A stretch of 64,000 bases of DNA from GWF2-43-63 sp035390965 (lineage in GTDB: Bacteria > Bacteroidota > Bacteroidia > Bacteroidales > DTU049): assembly GCA_035390965.1 (NCBI GenBank), contig DAOPKE010000001.1, forward strand, positions 1-64,000, in the 5' to 3' direction. Shown piece after piece: positions 28,291-37,166 of the stretch (position 1 is the stretch's first letter; each line of letters starts with the position of its first letter). Made by a program: the position numbers and the translations under genes. The notes beneath the pieces were generated by a model, which worked only from the letters and a program-made list of their open reading frames with translations, was not told the origin of the DNA and ran no database searches.

Positions 28291-28322
28291 TTTGTCCAAA
28301 CGGGTAAATCGGACTAATTTTG
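28291..28322 (+). promoter_or_regulatory. Promoter for the YitT-like gene: TTTG, 20 bases, TAATTTTG
   Basis: TTTG (28291-28294) and TAATTTTG (28315-28322) with a 20-base spacer are an excellent match to the Bacteroidota promoter consensus. The ATG at 28339 follows after 16 bases, giving a leader of about 10 bases. Confidence 0.65.
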
Positions 28323-28338
28323 CAAAAAAATTCCTGTC

Positions 28339-29229
28339 ATGGCTTATATTACCAAAGAAAAGTTTCTTTCAGCGGAGTGGTTCCGTGTTTATTTGTTGAT
28401 TTTGATCGGCTCTTTCATTATGGCTGCCGGTTTTGTTTTGTTTATTTCGCCCTACAAACTGGCTCCTGGCGGTGTGTATGGAATAGCCATTGTTTTGCAT
28501 TATTTAATTAATACTCCCATTGGACTTATTGGAATTGCCATAGACATTCCGTTAACAATTATTGCAATAAAAATACTGGGGCCGAAATTCGGCGTAAAAA
28601 CAGTGGCTGGTTTTGTTCTTTTGTCGGGATGGATATCGTTACTTGAATTTACATGGGGTTATAAGCCACTGGTAGAAGGTGATCCGCTTTTATCTTCTAT
28701 TTTTGGTGGCTTGCTGATTGGTTTTGGGTTGGGGTTAATCTTCAAATCGAAAGCCAGTTCTGGCGGCAGCGATATTATTGCCATGATTCTGAATAAATAC
28801 ACAAAAATTCCGGTTGGCCAATTGCTGATTGCAGTTGATGCAGCCATTGTAATGATCAGTCTGGTTGCCTTCGACGACTGGAAAATCCCTCTGTACAGCT
28901 GGATTGTCATTTTTATAACGGGTAAGGTTATAGACGCTGTCATTCAGGGAGTTAGTTATGACAAAACCTGCATGATCATTACCGACAAGCCGGAGGAAGT
29001 CAGCAACAAGATTCTGGTTGACCTGAAGCGGGGCGGCACATTTATCCGGGCCAAAGGGATGTATTCGGGGCAGGAAAAAGATATGATCTATACTGTTGTA
29101 AACAGGCGAGAAGTAGCCATTTTACAAGATTATATCCGTCAGATAGACCCCAATGCATTCATGTCGGTTATCGATGCCAACGAAATTGTTGGAAACGGCT
29201 TTAAACCTTTTTCCGAAAAGGGGCAGTAG
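28339..29229 (+). CDS. YitT-family integral membrane protein
   Basis: 296 residues with five to six helices in the first 190 residues (YLLILIGSFIMAAGFVLF; GVYGIAIVLHYL; GGLLIGFGLGLIFKSKASSGG split) and a soluble C-terminal DUF2179 domain (about 205-290: TCMIITDKPEEV, GGTFIRAKGMYSG). The SSGGSDIIAMIL motif is typical of the family. The biochemical role is unknown; transport has been suggested for relatives. The gene is a single unit with its own promoter and ends 8 bases from the end of the M1 peptidase gene on the other strand. Confidence 0.9.
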   Translation: MAYITKEKFLSAEWFRVYLLILIGSFIMAAGFVLFISPYKLAPGGVYGIAIVLHYLINTPIGLIGIAIDIPLTIIAIKILGPKFGVKTVAGFVLLSGWISLLEFTWGYKPLVEGDPLLSSIFGGLLIGFGLGLIFKSKASSGGSDIIAMILNKYTKIPVGQLLIAVDAAIVMISLVAFDDWKIPLYSWIVIFITGKVIDAVIQGVSYDKTCMIITDKPEEVSNKILVDLKRGGTFIRAKGMYSGQEKDMIYTVVNRREVAILQDYIRQIDPNAFMSVIDANEIVGNGFKPFSEKGQ

Positions 29230-29237
29230 CCACTGTG

Positions 29238-31586
29238 CTATTTTGTTCCGATTACTGTTAGTGTTGATTTCGCCTTCATTTGGCCATTTCTTCCAATGAC
29301 ATTCACTATGTATTCTCCTGCCGCAATGCTGCGGATATCGATAGTTGTACTTGTTTCATGATTGCTCAGGTGTTGTCTCAGCATGATTTTACCGCTCATA
29401 TCGCAAATGGTAATCTCTGTGCAGTTTTGCGGAATATTGGCGATCTGAAGCAAATCGGAGCAGGGATTTGGAAATATCAGGAGGTCAGATTCTGACCCCG
29501 GCTCAGCAATGCCGCTTTGATTCGGTTGCCCTACAGCCAGAGCGTATTCTCCCAGCAAACCATAAGGCGTTTTGAGAAAGCCGGAAAAATCGTTGCCTGT
29601 TTTTGTAAAAGGGAATAGCTGCCAGTCATAGCCCGGACCTGGCCTGTAGACGAGAATAAGGGAATCGGTGCTGGCATTCTGAGGGAGCAACCCGCTGTCG
29701 AAAAAGATGTTGGTACGGTTATAATCGAACCGCAGCTGATAATCCGTACCGGCAGGTACAATTCCTGATATGCGCCAGTAGCGGCTTTCGGAAATCCGGA
29801 AAATATCCGGATTTGAAACAACGGGGTCCGGAGCCACTTTGTGATGTTCAGCACGCACAAAAATGCTGTCGGTGAGATTGTTTACAAAAATATCGGAATA
29901 GGCATAGTCGAACGAAACGGTTGCAGGCGCCGATATCACCGAGTTGTAGCTTACAATGGCATCGGCTGTTTTTTCATTCAAATCAGTAATTACCAAGGTT
30001 GGTATAAAAGGGACGTTGAAAACATCTGTACCGTTTTGTCCTGAAAAGCTGGTTGTAACAGTATGTTTGTTCCATAATGAATCCAAAAAGGTCAGTTCAA
30101 GACGGTTGCTGTTGGCGTATTGAGTGGTACCGTATAATTTTTGTTTCAGAAATACTGTTACTGTTGATCCTGTTCCATTGGGGACAACATGCATTGAATC
30201 TACATCGAAGTGCGGAAATCCTTCGCGCAGAACCCATGCGTCAAAGAAATCAGTGAGGTCCATTCCTGTTTCTGCACTCAGAATATCGCGCATTTGAATA
30301 ATGGTGGCGTTGCCGTATTTCAGACTATCGAAATATTGTTTCAATGCAGGAAAGAACAGAGAGTCGCCAATATAATTTCTTAGGGTATGCGCTACCAGAG
30401 CACCTTTGTCATAAACAGTTGTTCCATAGGTAATATGATGTGGTACGTTGCCGACGGGATAAAACCCGCCATCGTCAACATGAGCAAAACGAAGAACAGA
30501 AGCAAGCATGGTGCGAATGTAATCTTGCATGGCTGCTGTTCCGTAAAGACTCTCCTCGGTGATAAATTCACAGAAAACAGCCCAGCCCTCGTTGATCCAC
30601 ATTTCTTCGGCTGTTGCACAGGTTACCAGATCGCCGAACCAATGATGCGATAATTCATGATAAATCAGTGATTCATACGAAGTGTTGCCAGTGATGGTAG
30701 CATTGGGCAAAGCAATATTGGTGGTGTGTTCCATGGCCCCTGAATTAAATGGAACTCCTACATAACCGACTCGTTCCCATCCATAAGGCCCGAAGCGGTT
30801 TTCGAACGTAGCAAGGATATCTTTGAGATGAATGAATGTGCCCGGAACTTTTGACACATACGATGATGAAACATAAATATCAATCGGAATATTTCCGTTG
30901 ATGCTGTTGAAGGTGTCTGTAACGCACACGTAGGGCCCGACAGCGATTGATGCCAGATAAGTAGGGATGGGCTCTGCCATTGTCCATGTCCATGCAATGG
31001 AATCTGCATTTTCGATATGGGTGGAATCGGTGAGCATGCCACCGCAAACGGCCATCTGATTGGTGTCGGTGCGGACAATAATTTCGTAAAAAGCCTTATC
31101 GGTAAAATCGTCAATGCATGGAAACCAGACGCGGCCGTAGTTGTGAGGGTTGTCTTCGAAGCCTACGCCCAGATTGTAGGCATATGGACTCTGGAAATAA
31201 AATCCGCCCCAGCCGCTGGGATCAACAACAGGAGACCCGTGGTAAAATATTTTCAGATGGAAAGTATCGTTGCCGGCCAATGCAACCGGGCTCTGAATCA
31301 TGAGCAGCGTGTCGTTGTAGGTCCAGGTTGTATTCAGCGTTGATTCCAGATAAACCTGATCAACATTCAGCTCCAGCAGGTCGAGCGGAATATATTGCAG
31401 ATTGTTCACCTTAGGCTGAAAGTATATGTCGGTATAGCCATACAGCTGTTTTGCCGAAATATCCAAAGTATCAATGTTTATGGAATATCTGATTACATCA
31501 ATGCTGTCGCTGCCGGGTGATTTTTGTTGCGCGGATGCAGCAGCAGAAATGAAAAGAATCAGAATCGCAATGAAAAAAGTTTTCAT
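29238..31586 (-). CDS. Secreted M1-family aminopeptidase with T9SS sorting domain
   Basis: 782 residues with signal peptide MKTFFIAILILFISAAASAQ. The gluzincin core has the substrate-binding GAMEH exopeptidase motif near residue 280 and the zinc motif HELSHHWFGDLVT near 305, with the third zinc ligand Glu in WINEGWAVF. The N-terminal beta domain is about 25-200. The C-terminus (about 700-782) is a T9SS type A domain: LIFPNPCSDLLQIANIP, CDMSGKIML and AAGEYIVNVIG. The enzyme should therefore be exported across the outer membrane to trim extracellular peptides. A TACATTTG box lies 20 bases upstream of the start. Confidence 0.93.
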   Translation of the reverse strand: MKTFFIAILILFISAAASAQQKSPGSDSIDVIRYSINIDTLDISAKQLYGYTDIYFQPKVNNLQYIPLDLLELNVDQVYLESTLNTTWTYNDTLLMIQSPVALAGNDTFHLKIFYHGSPVVDPSGWGGFYFQSPYAYNLGVGFEDNPHNYGRVWFPCIDDFTDKAFYEIIVRTDTNQMAVCGGMLTDSTHIENADSIAWTWTMAEPIPTYLASIAVGPYVCVTDTFNSINGNIPIDIYVSSSYVSKVPGTFIHLKDILATFENRFGPYGWERVGYVGVPFNSGAMEHTTNIALPNATITGNTSYESLIYHELSHHWFGDLVTCATAEEMWINEGWAVFCEFITEESLYGTAAMQDYIRTMLASVLRFAHVDDGGFYPVGNVPHHITYGTTVYDKGALVAHTLRNYIGDSLFFPALKQYFDSLKYGNATIIQMRDILSAETGMDLTDFFDAWVLREGFPHFDVDSMHVVPNGTGSTVTVFLKQKLYGTTQYANSNRLELTFLDSLWNKHTVTTSFSGQNGTDVFNVPFIPTLVITDLNEKTADAIVSYNSVISAPATVSFDYAYSDIFVNNLTDSIFVRAEHHKVAPDPVVSNPDIFRISESRYWRISGIVPAGTDYQLRFDYNRTNIFFDSGLLPQNASTDSLILVYRPGPGYDWQLFPFTKTGNDFSGFLKTPYGLLGEYALAVGQPNQSGIAEPGSESDLLIFPNPCSDLLQIANIPQNCTEITICDMSGKIMLRQHLSNHETSTTIDIRSIAAGEYIVNVIGRNGQMKAKSTLTVIGTK

Positions 31587-31605
31587 AGTTCATATTTTGC
31601 AAAAG

Positions 31606-31613
31606 CAAATGTA
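31606..31613 (-). promoter_or_regulatory. Promoter -7-like box TACATTTG for the M1 peptidase
   Basis: Exact TAnnTTTG on the minus strand, 20 bases upstream of the ATG at 31586. No -33 element at the expected distance. Confidence 0.4.
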
Positions 31614-31693
31614 AGGAAATTCCGTGGTTGTGTGATGTGTCTATCCAAATCAGCGCCCTACGGACGACAGAATGCTGGGTTTGTCTTATCTCT

Positions 31694-31740
31694 CCGACTC
31701 TTCCAGGTCCTCCATTTCATTTCGGACTCTGGAAGGTCGG
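31694..31740. repeat. Imperfect palindrome in the 31587-31923 intergenic region
   Basis: CCGACTCTTCCAGGTCC pairs with GGACTCTGGAAGGTCGG through blocks of 5, 6 and 4 bp separated by single-base bulges. It lies mid-way in a 337-base gap between two divergent genes and is followed by a GAGCGAGTGAAC stretch. It looks like a dispersed intergenic palindrome rather than an operator, being far from either start. Confidence 0.5.
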
Positions 31741-31784
31741 AAGCGAGTTTCAGAGCGAGTGAACAGTACAAGAACGCAGCTAAA

Positions 31785-31825
31785 TCATGCTCAATGCTCC
31801 ATGCGTTGTGCAATGTGCGAGCATT
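31785..31825. repeat. Heptad-like tandem and inverted repeat in the same intergenic region
   Basis: ATGCTCA ATGCTCC ATGCG forms a degenerate 7-base tandem, and AATGCTC (31793-31799) is the exact inverse of GAGCATT (31819-31825). With the palindrome at 31694-31740 it fills most of the gap. I see no gene here; an open frame across it has no coding character. Confidence 0.4.
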
Positions 31826-31871
31826 TTGGTCTGCCTTCAGCCCGATTTTGTATAATTATTTTGAAACATAA

Positions 31872-31900
31872 TTGAATCATCGCACAAATTCGTACTTTTG
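31872..31900 (+). promoter_or_regulatory. Promoter for the TolC-MacA-tsaB genes: TTG, 18 bases, TACTTTTG
   Basis: TTG (31872-31874) and TACTTTTG (31893-31900) are 18 bases apart, fitting the Bacteroidota consensus. The ATG is 24 bases after the -7 box. Confidence 0.6.
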
Positions 31901-31923
31901 TTACACTTAACACTCAATTACTG

Positions 31924-33342
31924 ATGAAAAGACTTTTGTTTTTTATTCTGCTGCTGGCTGCTGTTGCAGCAGAAGGACAGACGGTCTGGACGCTTGAATC
32001 CTGCATTCAGTATGCAAGGGAAAACAACCTTACTATTCGCTTGCAGAAGCTGAATTCCGAAATTGCAAAGTTGTCGCTGACCCGCGACAAGGCGGCCTTT
32101 CTGCCCGGTGTTTCGGCCGGAGCCACGCATTCCTACAACTATGGCCGTACCGTTGACATGTACACCAACGAGTTTGCAACCGACCGTGTCCGCTCGAACA
32201 ATTTCTATATTGGCGCCAACATTACGCTTTTCAACGGCTTCAATCTGATCAATTCATACAAAAAAAGTCAGCTCGAAGCAGAAGCCGCTATCCTTGATGC
32301 ACAGCAGACTTCGGATGATATTTCGCTTTCCATTGCAACGGCCTATCTGCAGGTTTTGTATTCCATGGAACTGGTAAACAATGCGCAGAGCCAACTTGAC
32401 ATCACATTGCTTCAGGTTGATAAAAACCGAAAAATGTATGCAGCCGGATCAGTCTCACAGGGCGCTTTACTTACAATCGAAGCACAGGCTGCCTCGGAAG
32501 AAAGTCAGTTGGTGAGCGCGCAGAATCAGCTCGAAATGTCGTACCTCACTTTGGCGCAAATGCTGGATCTGAAGGACATGAGCGGTTTTCAGATTGCTGT
32601 ACCGGATATCAGCACGCTTGACACCAGTTCGTTTTTACTGATGAATCCGGCCGATGTGTATGCATTTGCCGAAAAAAATCAGCCAGGACTTATGGCTGCT
32701 CAATACCGTGTTCAGATTGCAGAAAGGAACCTGGGTATTGCCAGAGCCGGCCGCTATCCTCAGCTTACGCTCAACGGATCGCTTGGTACCGGATATTCGG
32801 GCGCCAGCAGAAGAATGACAGGATACAATGTAAACGGAGTTGATACCATCGGTTTCACAAGCGAATCACTGACGGAATATGTGATGATGCCTTCGCTTGA
32901 TTACACATACGAAACAACGCCTTTTCAGGATCAGATCAACGACAACATCAACAAATCAATCGGACTGCAATTGACGATACCGATTTTCAGTCGTCTGAAT
33001 ACTACACTGGCAGTGCGTCAGGCGAAAATCGGCATTGAATCGGCCACCATTAATTTTGAGCAGGAAAAACTGAATCTGCAGAAAACAATTCAGCAGGCCT
33101 ATGCTGATGCATCGGGTGCATACAGAAAATATTCGGCTACCAAAAAGCAGGTGGCTGCGCTCGAAGAATCTTTCAAATACATGGATCAGCGCTTCAGTGT
33201 GGGCCTTGCCACACCCATTGATTACAGTGATGCAAAAAACAAACTGGCCACAGCAAGGTCGGAAATGCTGCAGGCGAAATACGAATTTATTTTCCGCACC
33301 AAAATACTCGACTACTATTTAGGCAGAGAAATCAGGTTGTAA
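31924..33342 (+). CDS. TolC-family outer-membrane efflux protein
   Basis: 472 residues with signal peptide MKRLLFFILLLAAVAAEGQ. Two OEP repeats are visible, each with long amphipathic helices (ESCIQYARENNLTIRLQKL; SLSIATAYLQVLYSMEL; QKTIQQAYADASGAYRKY) and strand pairs (YIGANITLFNGFNLINSY; GLQLTIPIFSRLNTTLAV). It forms the outer-membrane channel of a tripartite pump. The adaptor gene follows after 18 bases, but no inner-membrane transporter is present in the cluster. Confidence 0.92.
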   Translation: MKRLLFFILLLAAVAAEGQTVWTLESCIQYARENNLTIRLQKLNSEIAKLSLTRDKAAFLPGVSAGATHSYNYGRTVDMYTNEFATDRVRSNNFYIGANITLFNGFNLINSYKKSQLEAEAAILDAQQTSDDISLSIATAYLQVLYSMELVNNAQSQLDITLLQVDKNRKMYAAGSVSQGALLTIEAQAASEESQLVSAQNQLEMSYLTLAQMLDLKDMSGFQIAVPDISTLDTSSFLLMNPADVYAFAEKNQPGLMAAQYRVQIAERNLGIARAGRYPQLTLNGSLGTGYSGASRRMTGYNVNGVDTIGFTSESLTEYVMMPSLDYTYETTPFQDQINDNINKSIGLQLTIPIFSRLNTTLAVRQAKIGIESATINFEQEKLNLQKTIQQAYADASGAYRKYSATKKQVAALEESFKYMDQRFSVGLATPIDYSDAKNKLATARSEMLQAKYEFIFRTKILDYYLGREIRL

Positions 33343-33360
33343 CTCAAAAACAACGGAATC

Positions 33361-34698
33361 ATGGCACTGAAAAAAAAGAACAAACGAATTATCATCTGGA
33401 GCATTGTAGGCCTTGCGGTTTTACTCATCATTCTGCGTAAGGCAGGTGTAATCGGAGGCGTTGAAACCATTCAGGTTGCAGTTGAAAACGTGACTCAGCG
33501 CGACATTACTGAAACCGTTTCGGCGAGCGGAAAAATTCAGCCAGTGCGTGAAGTCAAGTTGAGTCCCGATGTTTCAGGTGAAATTATCGAGCTGCTTGTA
33601 AAAGAAGGCGACCGTGTTAAGGAAGGTCAGGTGCTGGCCCGCGTAAAGCCGGACATATACCAGGCAAATTATGAGCAGCTCGCTGCCAACGTGAATTCGC
33701 AGAAAGCAAATCTCTCAAATTCCGAAGCGCGATTGGCACAGACCGAAGCACAATTTGTGAACACTGAAGCATCGTACAACCGCAACAAGACATTGTTTGA
33801 TCAGGGTGTTATTTCGAAGGCCGAATTCGATGCAGCACAGGCGCAATACGATGTTGCAAAGGCGGAAGTGCAGGCATCGAAACAAACGGTCAATGCAGCT
33901 CGCTTTAATGTGTACAGCGCTCAGGCCAGCATGAGTGAGGCATCGAAAAACCTGTCGCGGACAACCATTGTTGCTCCGGTCGATGGTACCATAAGTACAC
34001 TCAATGTTGAAGTAGGGGAGCGCGTTGCAGGCGCATCGCAATTCAGTTCGGGTACCGAAATTCTGCGCATTGCCGACATGGCAGAAATGGAAGTGATGGC
34101 CAGTGTAAATGAAAACGAAGTTGTGCGGTTGTCTCTGGGCGATACGGCCATTGTTGATGTTGATGCATATCCGAATAAAAAGTTCAAGGGCATAGTAACA
34201 GAAATCGGCAATTCGGCCAACGTGAGCGGTATCAGTGCCGATCAGGTGAGTAACTTCGATGTGACTATACAAATTCTTTCATCGTCTTATGCCGACATGA
34301 TTCCGAAAGGCGCTGTTGACTATTCCCCTTTCAGGCCAGGAATGTCGGCTTCAGTAGAAATTCAAACCGAAAAAGTAAAACAGGTTTTATCGGTTCCGGT
34401 GCAATCGGTCACAACCCGCGATGAATCTGAGCTTATGGTTGTTGATGATAAGAAAAAAACTGATGAAAAAGATAATCACGATGGCATTACCGAATTTGTT
34501 TTTGTGATTGAAAATGGTATTGCAAAGCGCAGAACGGTGAAAACCGGCGTTCAGGATAATGAATACATTCAGATTCTCGAAGGGCTCAAAAAAGATGAGG
34601 TTGTTATTGTTGCGCCGTACAGCGCCATAGCAAAGAAACTTCAGGGAGAAGAGAAAGTGGAAGTTGTGGATCGCAAAAATCTTTTTGAAGTAAATTGA
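33361..34698 (+). CDS. Periplasmic adaptor of an efflux pump (HlyD/MacA-like)
   Basis: 445 residues: an N-terminal membrane anchor (about 9-26, IIIWSIVGLAVLLIILRKAG), a barrel-sandwich start (VSASGKIQPVREVKLSPDVSG split), a long alpha-hairpin (about 100-195, Ala/Gln/Asn-rich with FDQGVISKAEFDAAQAQYD), the lipoyl half-motif TTIVAPVDGTISTLNVEVGERV, a beta-barrel and a membrane-proximal domain. An unusual Lys/Asp-rich insert (DDKKKTDEKDNHDG) lies near residue 365. It should bridge the TolC protein to an inner-membrane transporter encoded elsewhere. The stop overlaps the tsaB start. Confidence 0.92.
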   Translation: MALKKKNKRIIIWSIVGLAVLLIILRKAGVIGGVETIQVAVENVTQRDITETVSASGKIQPVREVKLSPDVSGEIIELLVKEGDRVKEGQVLARVKPDIYQANYEQLAANVNSQKANLSNSEARLAQTEAQFVNTEASYNRNKTLFDQGVISKAEFDAAQAQYDVAKAEVQASKQTVNAARFNVYSAQASMSEASKNLSRTTIVAPVDGTISTLNVEVGERVAGASQFSSGTEILRIADMAEMEVMASVNENEVVRLSLGDTAIVDVDAYPNKKFKGIVTEIGNSANVSGISADQVSNFDVTIQILSSSYADMIPKGAVDYSPFRPGMSASVEIQTEKVKQVLSVPVQSVTTRDESELMVVDDKKKTDEKDNHDGITEFVFVIENGIAKRRTVKTGVQDNEYIQILEGLKKDEVVIVAPYSAIAKKLQGEEKVEVVDRKNLFEVN

Positions 34699-35390
34699 GT
34701 TTGATTCTTCATATAGAAACAGCTACGCAGGTTTGTTCAGCCGCGCTGAGCCACGATGGCATGTTGATGGCTGAAGCTGTTGCTGAAACTGAAATGTCGC
34801 ATGCATCTACGCTCATGCCTTTGATTGATGAGCTTTTCAAAAAACAGAATATTGATCTGAAAGATCTCTGCGCAGTATCTGTTAGCTCGGGACCTGGCTC
34901 CTATACTGGGCTGCGAATAGGTGCCAGCACGGCAAAAGGCATTTGCTATTCACTCGGGATTCCTCTGATTGCTGTCGGATCGCTGCATTCAGCAGCATCA
35001 GGTATGAAAGAAATTTCAAATGCAAAAGGAACCGATCTGCTGATTCCGATGATAGATGCGCGCCGTATGGAAGCGTTTGCGGCTATTTACGATGCTTCGC
35101 TCAAGGAACTCAGAGCGCCGCATCCGTGGATCCTTGATCAGTCAAGTCTCGATGAGTTTTCGGGCAGAAAAATATTTCTTGCCGGAACAGGAGCTGATAA
35201 ATTGAAAGCGTTGTATTCATCATTCAGTAATGTTGTTTTTCTGAATGAAAATGTGCATCGGGCTTCATTTGCATGCAGCATTGCTTTTGACAAATTTCAG
35301 CATTCAGCATTTGAAGACACGGCCTATTTTGAGCCCGATTACGGGAAGGATTTCGTTCCGGGCAAGCCGGTAATAAAAGGATTGAAATAA
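34695..35390 (+). CDS. tsaB: tRNA threonylcarbamoyladenosine synthesis protein TsaB
   Basis: 231 residues. The start is probably TTG at 34695, overlapping the stop of the adaptor gene; a second TTG at 34701 is also possible and no ATG is available. Family motifs are LHIETATQVCSAAL, SHASTLMPLIDELF and SVSSGPGSYTGLRIGASTAKG. TsaB forms a complex with TsaD and TsaE for t6A modification of tRNA. The position after pump genes with overlapping ends looks like chance coupling and not a functional link. Confidence 0.93.
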   Translation: MSLILHIETATQVCSAALSHDGMLMAEAVAETEMSHASTLMPLIDELFKKQNIDLKDLCAVSVSSGPGSYTGLRIGASTAKGICYSLGIPLIAVGSLHSAASGMKEISNAKGTDLLIPMIDARRMEAFAAIYDASLKELRAPHPWILDQSSLDEFSGRKIFLAGTGADKLKALYSSFSNVVFLNENVHRASFACSIAFDKFQHSAFEDTAYFEPDYGKDFVPGKPVIKGLK

Positions 35391-35402
35391 ATTTTGTATT
35401 GT

Positions 35403-36386
35403 ATGACTCCGTATTTTTCAGTAATAGTGCCAGTTTACAATCGTCCGGATGAAGTGGATGAATTGCTGGACAGTCTTGTGAAACAAACGAACAAAGATTT
35501 TGAAGTATTGATAGTGGAGGATGGCTCCACATTGAAATGCGAAGATGTCTGCAATAAGTATGTTGACAAGCTCGACCTGAAATATTTATTCAAACCAAAC
35601 AGTGGCCGCAGCGAAACCCGCAACTACGGCATGGAGCGCGCAAATGGTGAGTATTTTATCATCTTCGATTCGGATGTGATTCTGCCATCAAATTATTTTG
35701 AAATAGTGAGAAAAAATCTGGAGGCGGATTACATTGATTGTTACGGAGGCCCTGACAGCGCTGATGATTCATTTTCAATTGTTCAGAAGGCCATCAATTA
35801 TTCGATGACATCCATCATGACTACTGGCGGAATCCGCGGTGCGACGAAGAATGTGGACAAATTTTCTCCACGTTCATTCAATATGGGAATGTCGAAAGAA
35901 GTTTTCCAAAAAGTGGGCGGATACAAAAACATGATCGGCGAAGACATTGATTTGAGTTTTCGCATCAAGCAAGCTGGCTTTAAGACAAGACTATTCCGTG
36001 ATGCATATGTTTTTCATAAACGTCGAGTGAGTTTTAAAAAATTTTATCGCCAGGTAAATACTTTTGGAAAAGGGCGTGTATTGTTGTCTAAAATACATCC
36101 GGGCACACTCAAAGCGGTTCACTTGTTGCCCATGTTTTTTGTATTGGGTAACCTTGCGCTTGCTGCTCTGGCAGCCATTTTCCTGAATCCGTGGTTTTTG
36201 CTTCCGCTGGGAGTTTATGTGATTGCTGTGTTTTTTGAATCGCTGATAAAAAATAAAAAACTTTCGATTGCGATTCTTTCAATCGTTGCAAGCTACTGGC
36301 AGCTTTTTGGCTATGGGACAGGGTTTATGGGCGAGCTCATCACCGGAAAAGCCGGTAAAAGTTCTCAGGAAAAATTGTACAAATAA
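35403..36386 (+). CDS. Family 2 glycosyltransferase with C-terminal membrane segment
   Basis: 327 residues from ATG at 35403; a TTG nine bases upstream is less likely. GT2 motifs: FSVIVPVYNRPDEVDELLDS, VEDGS, the DxD-type FDSDVILPSN and GEDIDLSFRIK. Hydrophobic helices at about 240-300 (LLPMFFVLGNLALAALAAIF) suggest a membrane-bound enzyme. It begins 12 bases after tsaB and its stop is one base from the stop of the next, opposite-strand glycosyltransferase gene. Sugar and acceptor are unknown. Confidence 0.9.
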   Translation: MTPYFSVIVPVYNRPDEVDELLDSLVKQTNKDFEVLIVEDGSTLKCEDVCNKYVDKLDLKYLFKPNSGRSETRNYGMERANGEYFIIFDSDVILPSNYFEIVRKNLEADYIDCYGGPDSADDSFSIVQKAINYSMTSIMTTGGIRGATKNVDKFSPRSFNMGMSKEVFQKVGGYKNMIGEDIDLSFRIKQAGFKTRLFRDAYVFHKRRVSFKKFYRQVNTFGKGRVLLSKIHPGTLKAVHLLPMFFVLGNLALAALAAIFLNPWFLLPLGVYVIAVFFESLIKNKKLSIAILSIVASYWQLFGYGTGFMGELITGKAGKSSQEKLYK

Positions 36387-36387
36387 T

Positions 36388-37164
36388 TCAATTGTATTTT
36401 CTGGTGAACGGATATTTCATGATGATTATGAAATGTGCCCATAGTGTGCGGCACAGACCGAAATGTTTTTTCATAATGCAAAAACGCTCCTTCCACGATT
36501 TCTTGCGATGTTGTGCCGACAGGCCCGAAATCATGAACCTGGAAATGTAATCGTCAATGAACAGGTTGTGCTTTGACACGGCAAGTACTTTTGCTGTCCA
36601 GTCATAATCTGCCGAAATTCTGTATTGCAAATCATATAACGGAGCAATGGATTTCCGCACCAGGATTGACTGATGGCACACTACCAATCCACGGAGCAAA
36701 TGCTTTTTTTTCAGATTGGCCGGTGCAATTTTATGGCGCTCTCCCAATGGCTGATCATTTTCTCCAATCATGAGCGATTGTCCGTAAACCACATCCGAAG
36801 ACGGATTCAGTCTTAATGCATTTTCTATTTTTTCAACAGTATGCTCATCAAATATTTTATCTCCGGCGTTGATGAACCATACAAAATCGCCGGTAGCCAT
36901 TTGCATGCCTTTGTTCATCGCATCATACAGACCTTTGTCGGGCTCGCTTATGTAGCGGAAATCCGATGATTTCACCGCTGGATATTTTCCTTCTGCAATT
37001 TCTTTTTCAAACCGTTGGATTATTTCAACTGTTTTATCTTTTGAATTTCCATCAACAATAACATACTCAACGCTGCCATTTTTTTGCTGCAGCACGCTCT
37101 GCATGGTCTTTTCGAGAACCTTCTCTGCGTTGTAGGTGATGGTGATGATTGAAACTACAGCCAT
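36388..37164 (-). CDS. Family 2 glycosyltransferase of the WcaA/RfbF-like group
   Basis: 258 residues. Motifs: VSIITITYNAEKVLEKTM, YVIVDGNSKDKT (nucleotide-binding), SEPDKGLYDAMNKGMQMATGD split, and WFINAGD with the metal-binding acidic pair. SEPDKGLYDAMNKG is characteristic of a colanic-acid/O-antigen type GT2 group. It is the last gene of the YfhO-gmd-fcl-GT unit, with 2 bases between it and fcl, so it may transfer fucose or another residue in the same glycan. Confidence 0.9.
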   Translation of the reverse strand: MAVVSIITITYNAEKVLEKTMQSVLQQKNGSVEYVIVDGNSKDKTVEIIQRFEKEIAEGKYPAVKSSDFRYISEPDKGLYDAMNKGMQMATGDFVWFINAGDKIFDEHTVEKIENALRLNPSSDVVYGQSLMIGENDQPLGERHKIAPANLKKKHLLRGLVVCHQSILVRKSIAPLYDLQYRISADYDWTAKVLAVSKHNLFIDDYISRFMISGLSAQHRKKSWKERFCIMKKHFGLCRTLWAHFIIIMKYPFTRKYN

Positions 37165-37166
37165 TT

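Noticed and set aside
31524..31871. Open frame across the intergenic repeats
   Set aside because: It starts inside the M1 peptidase gene on the opposite strand and runs through palindromic repeats; no coding signature.
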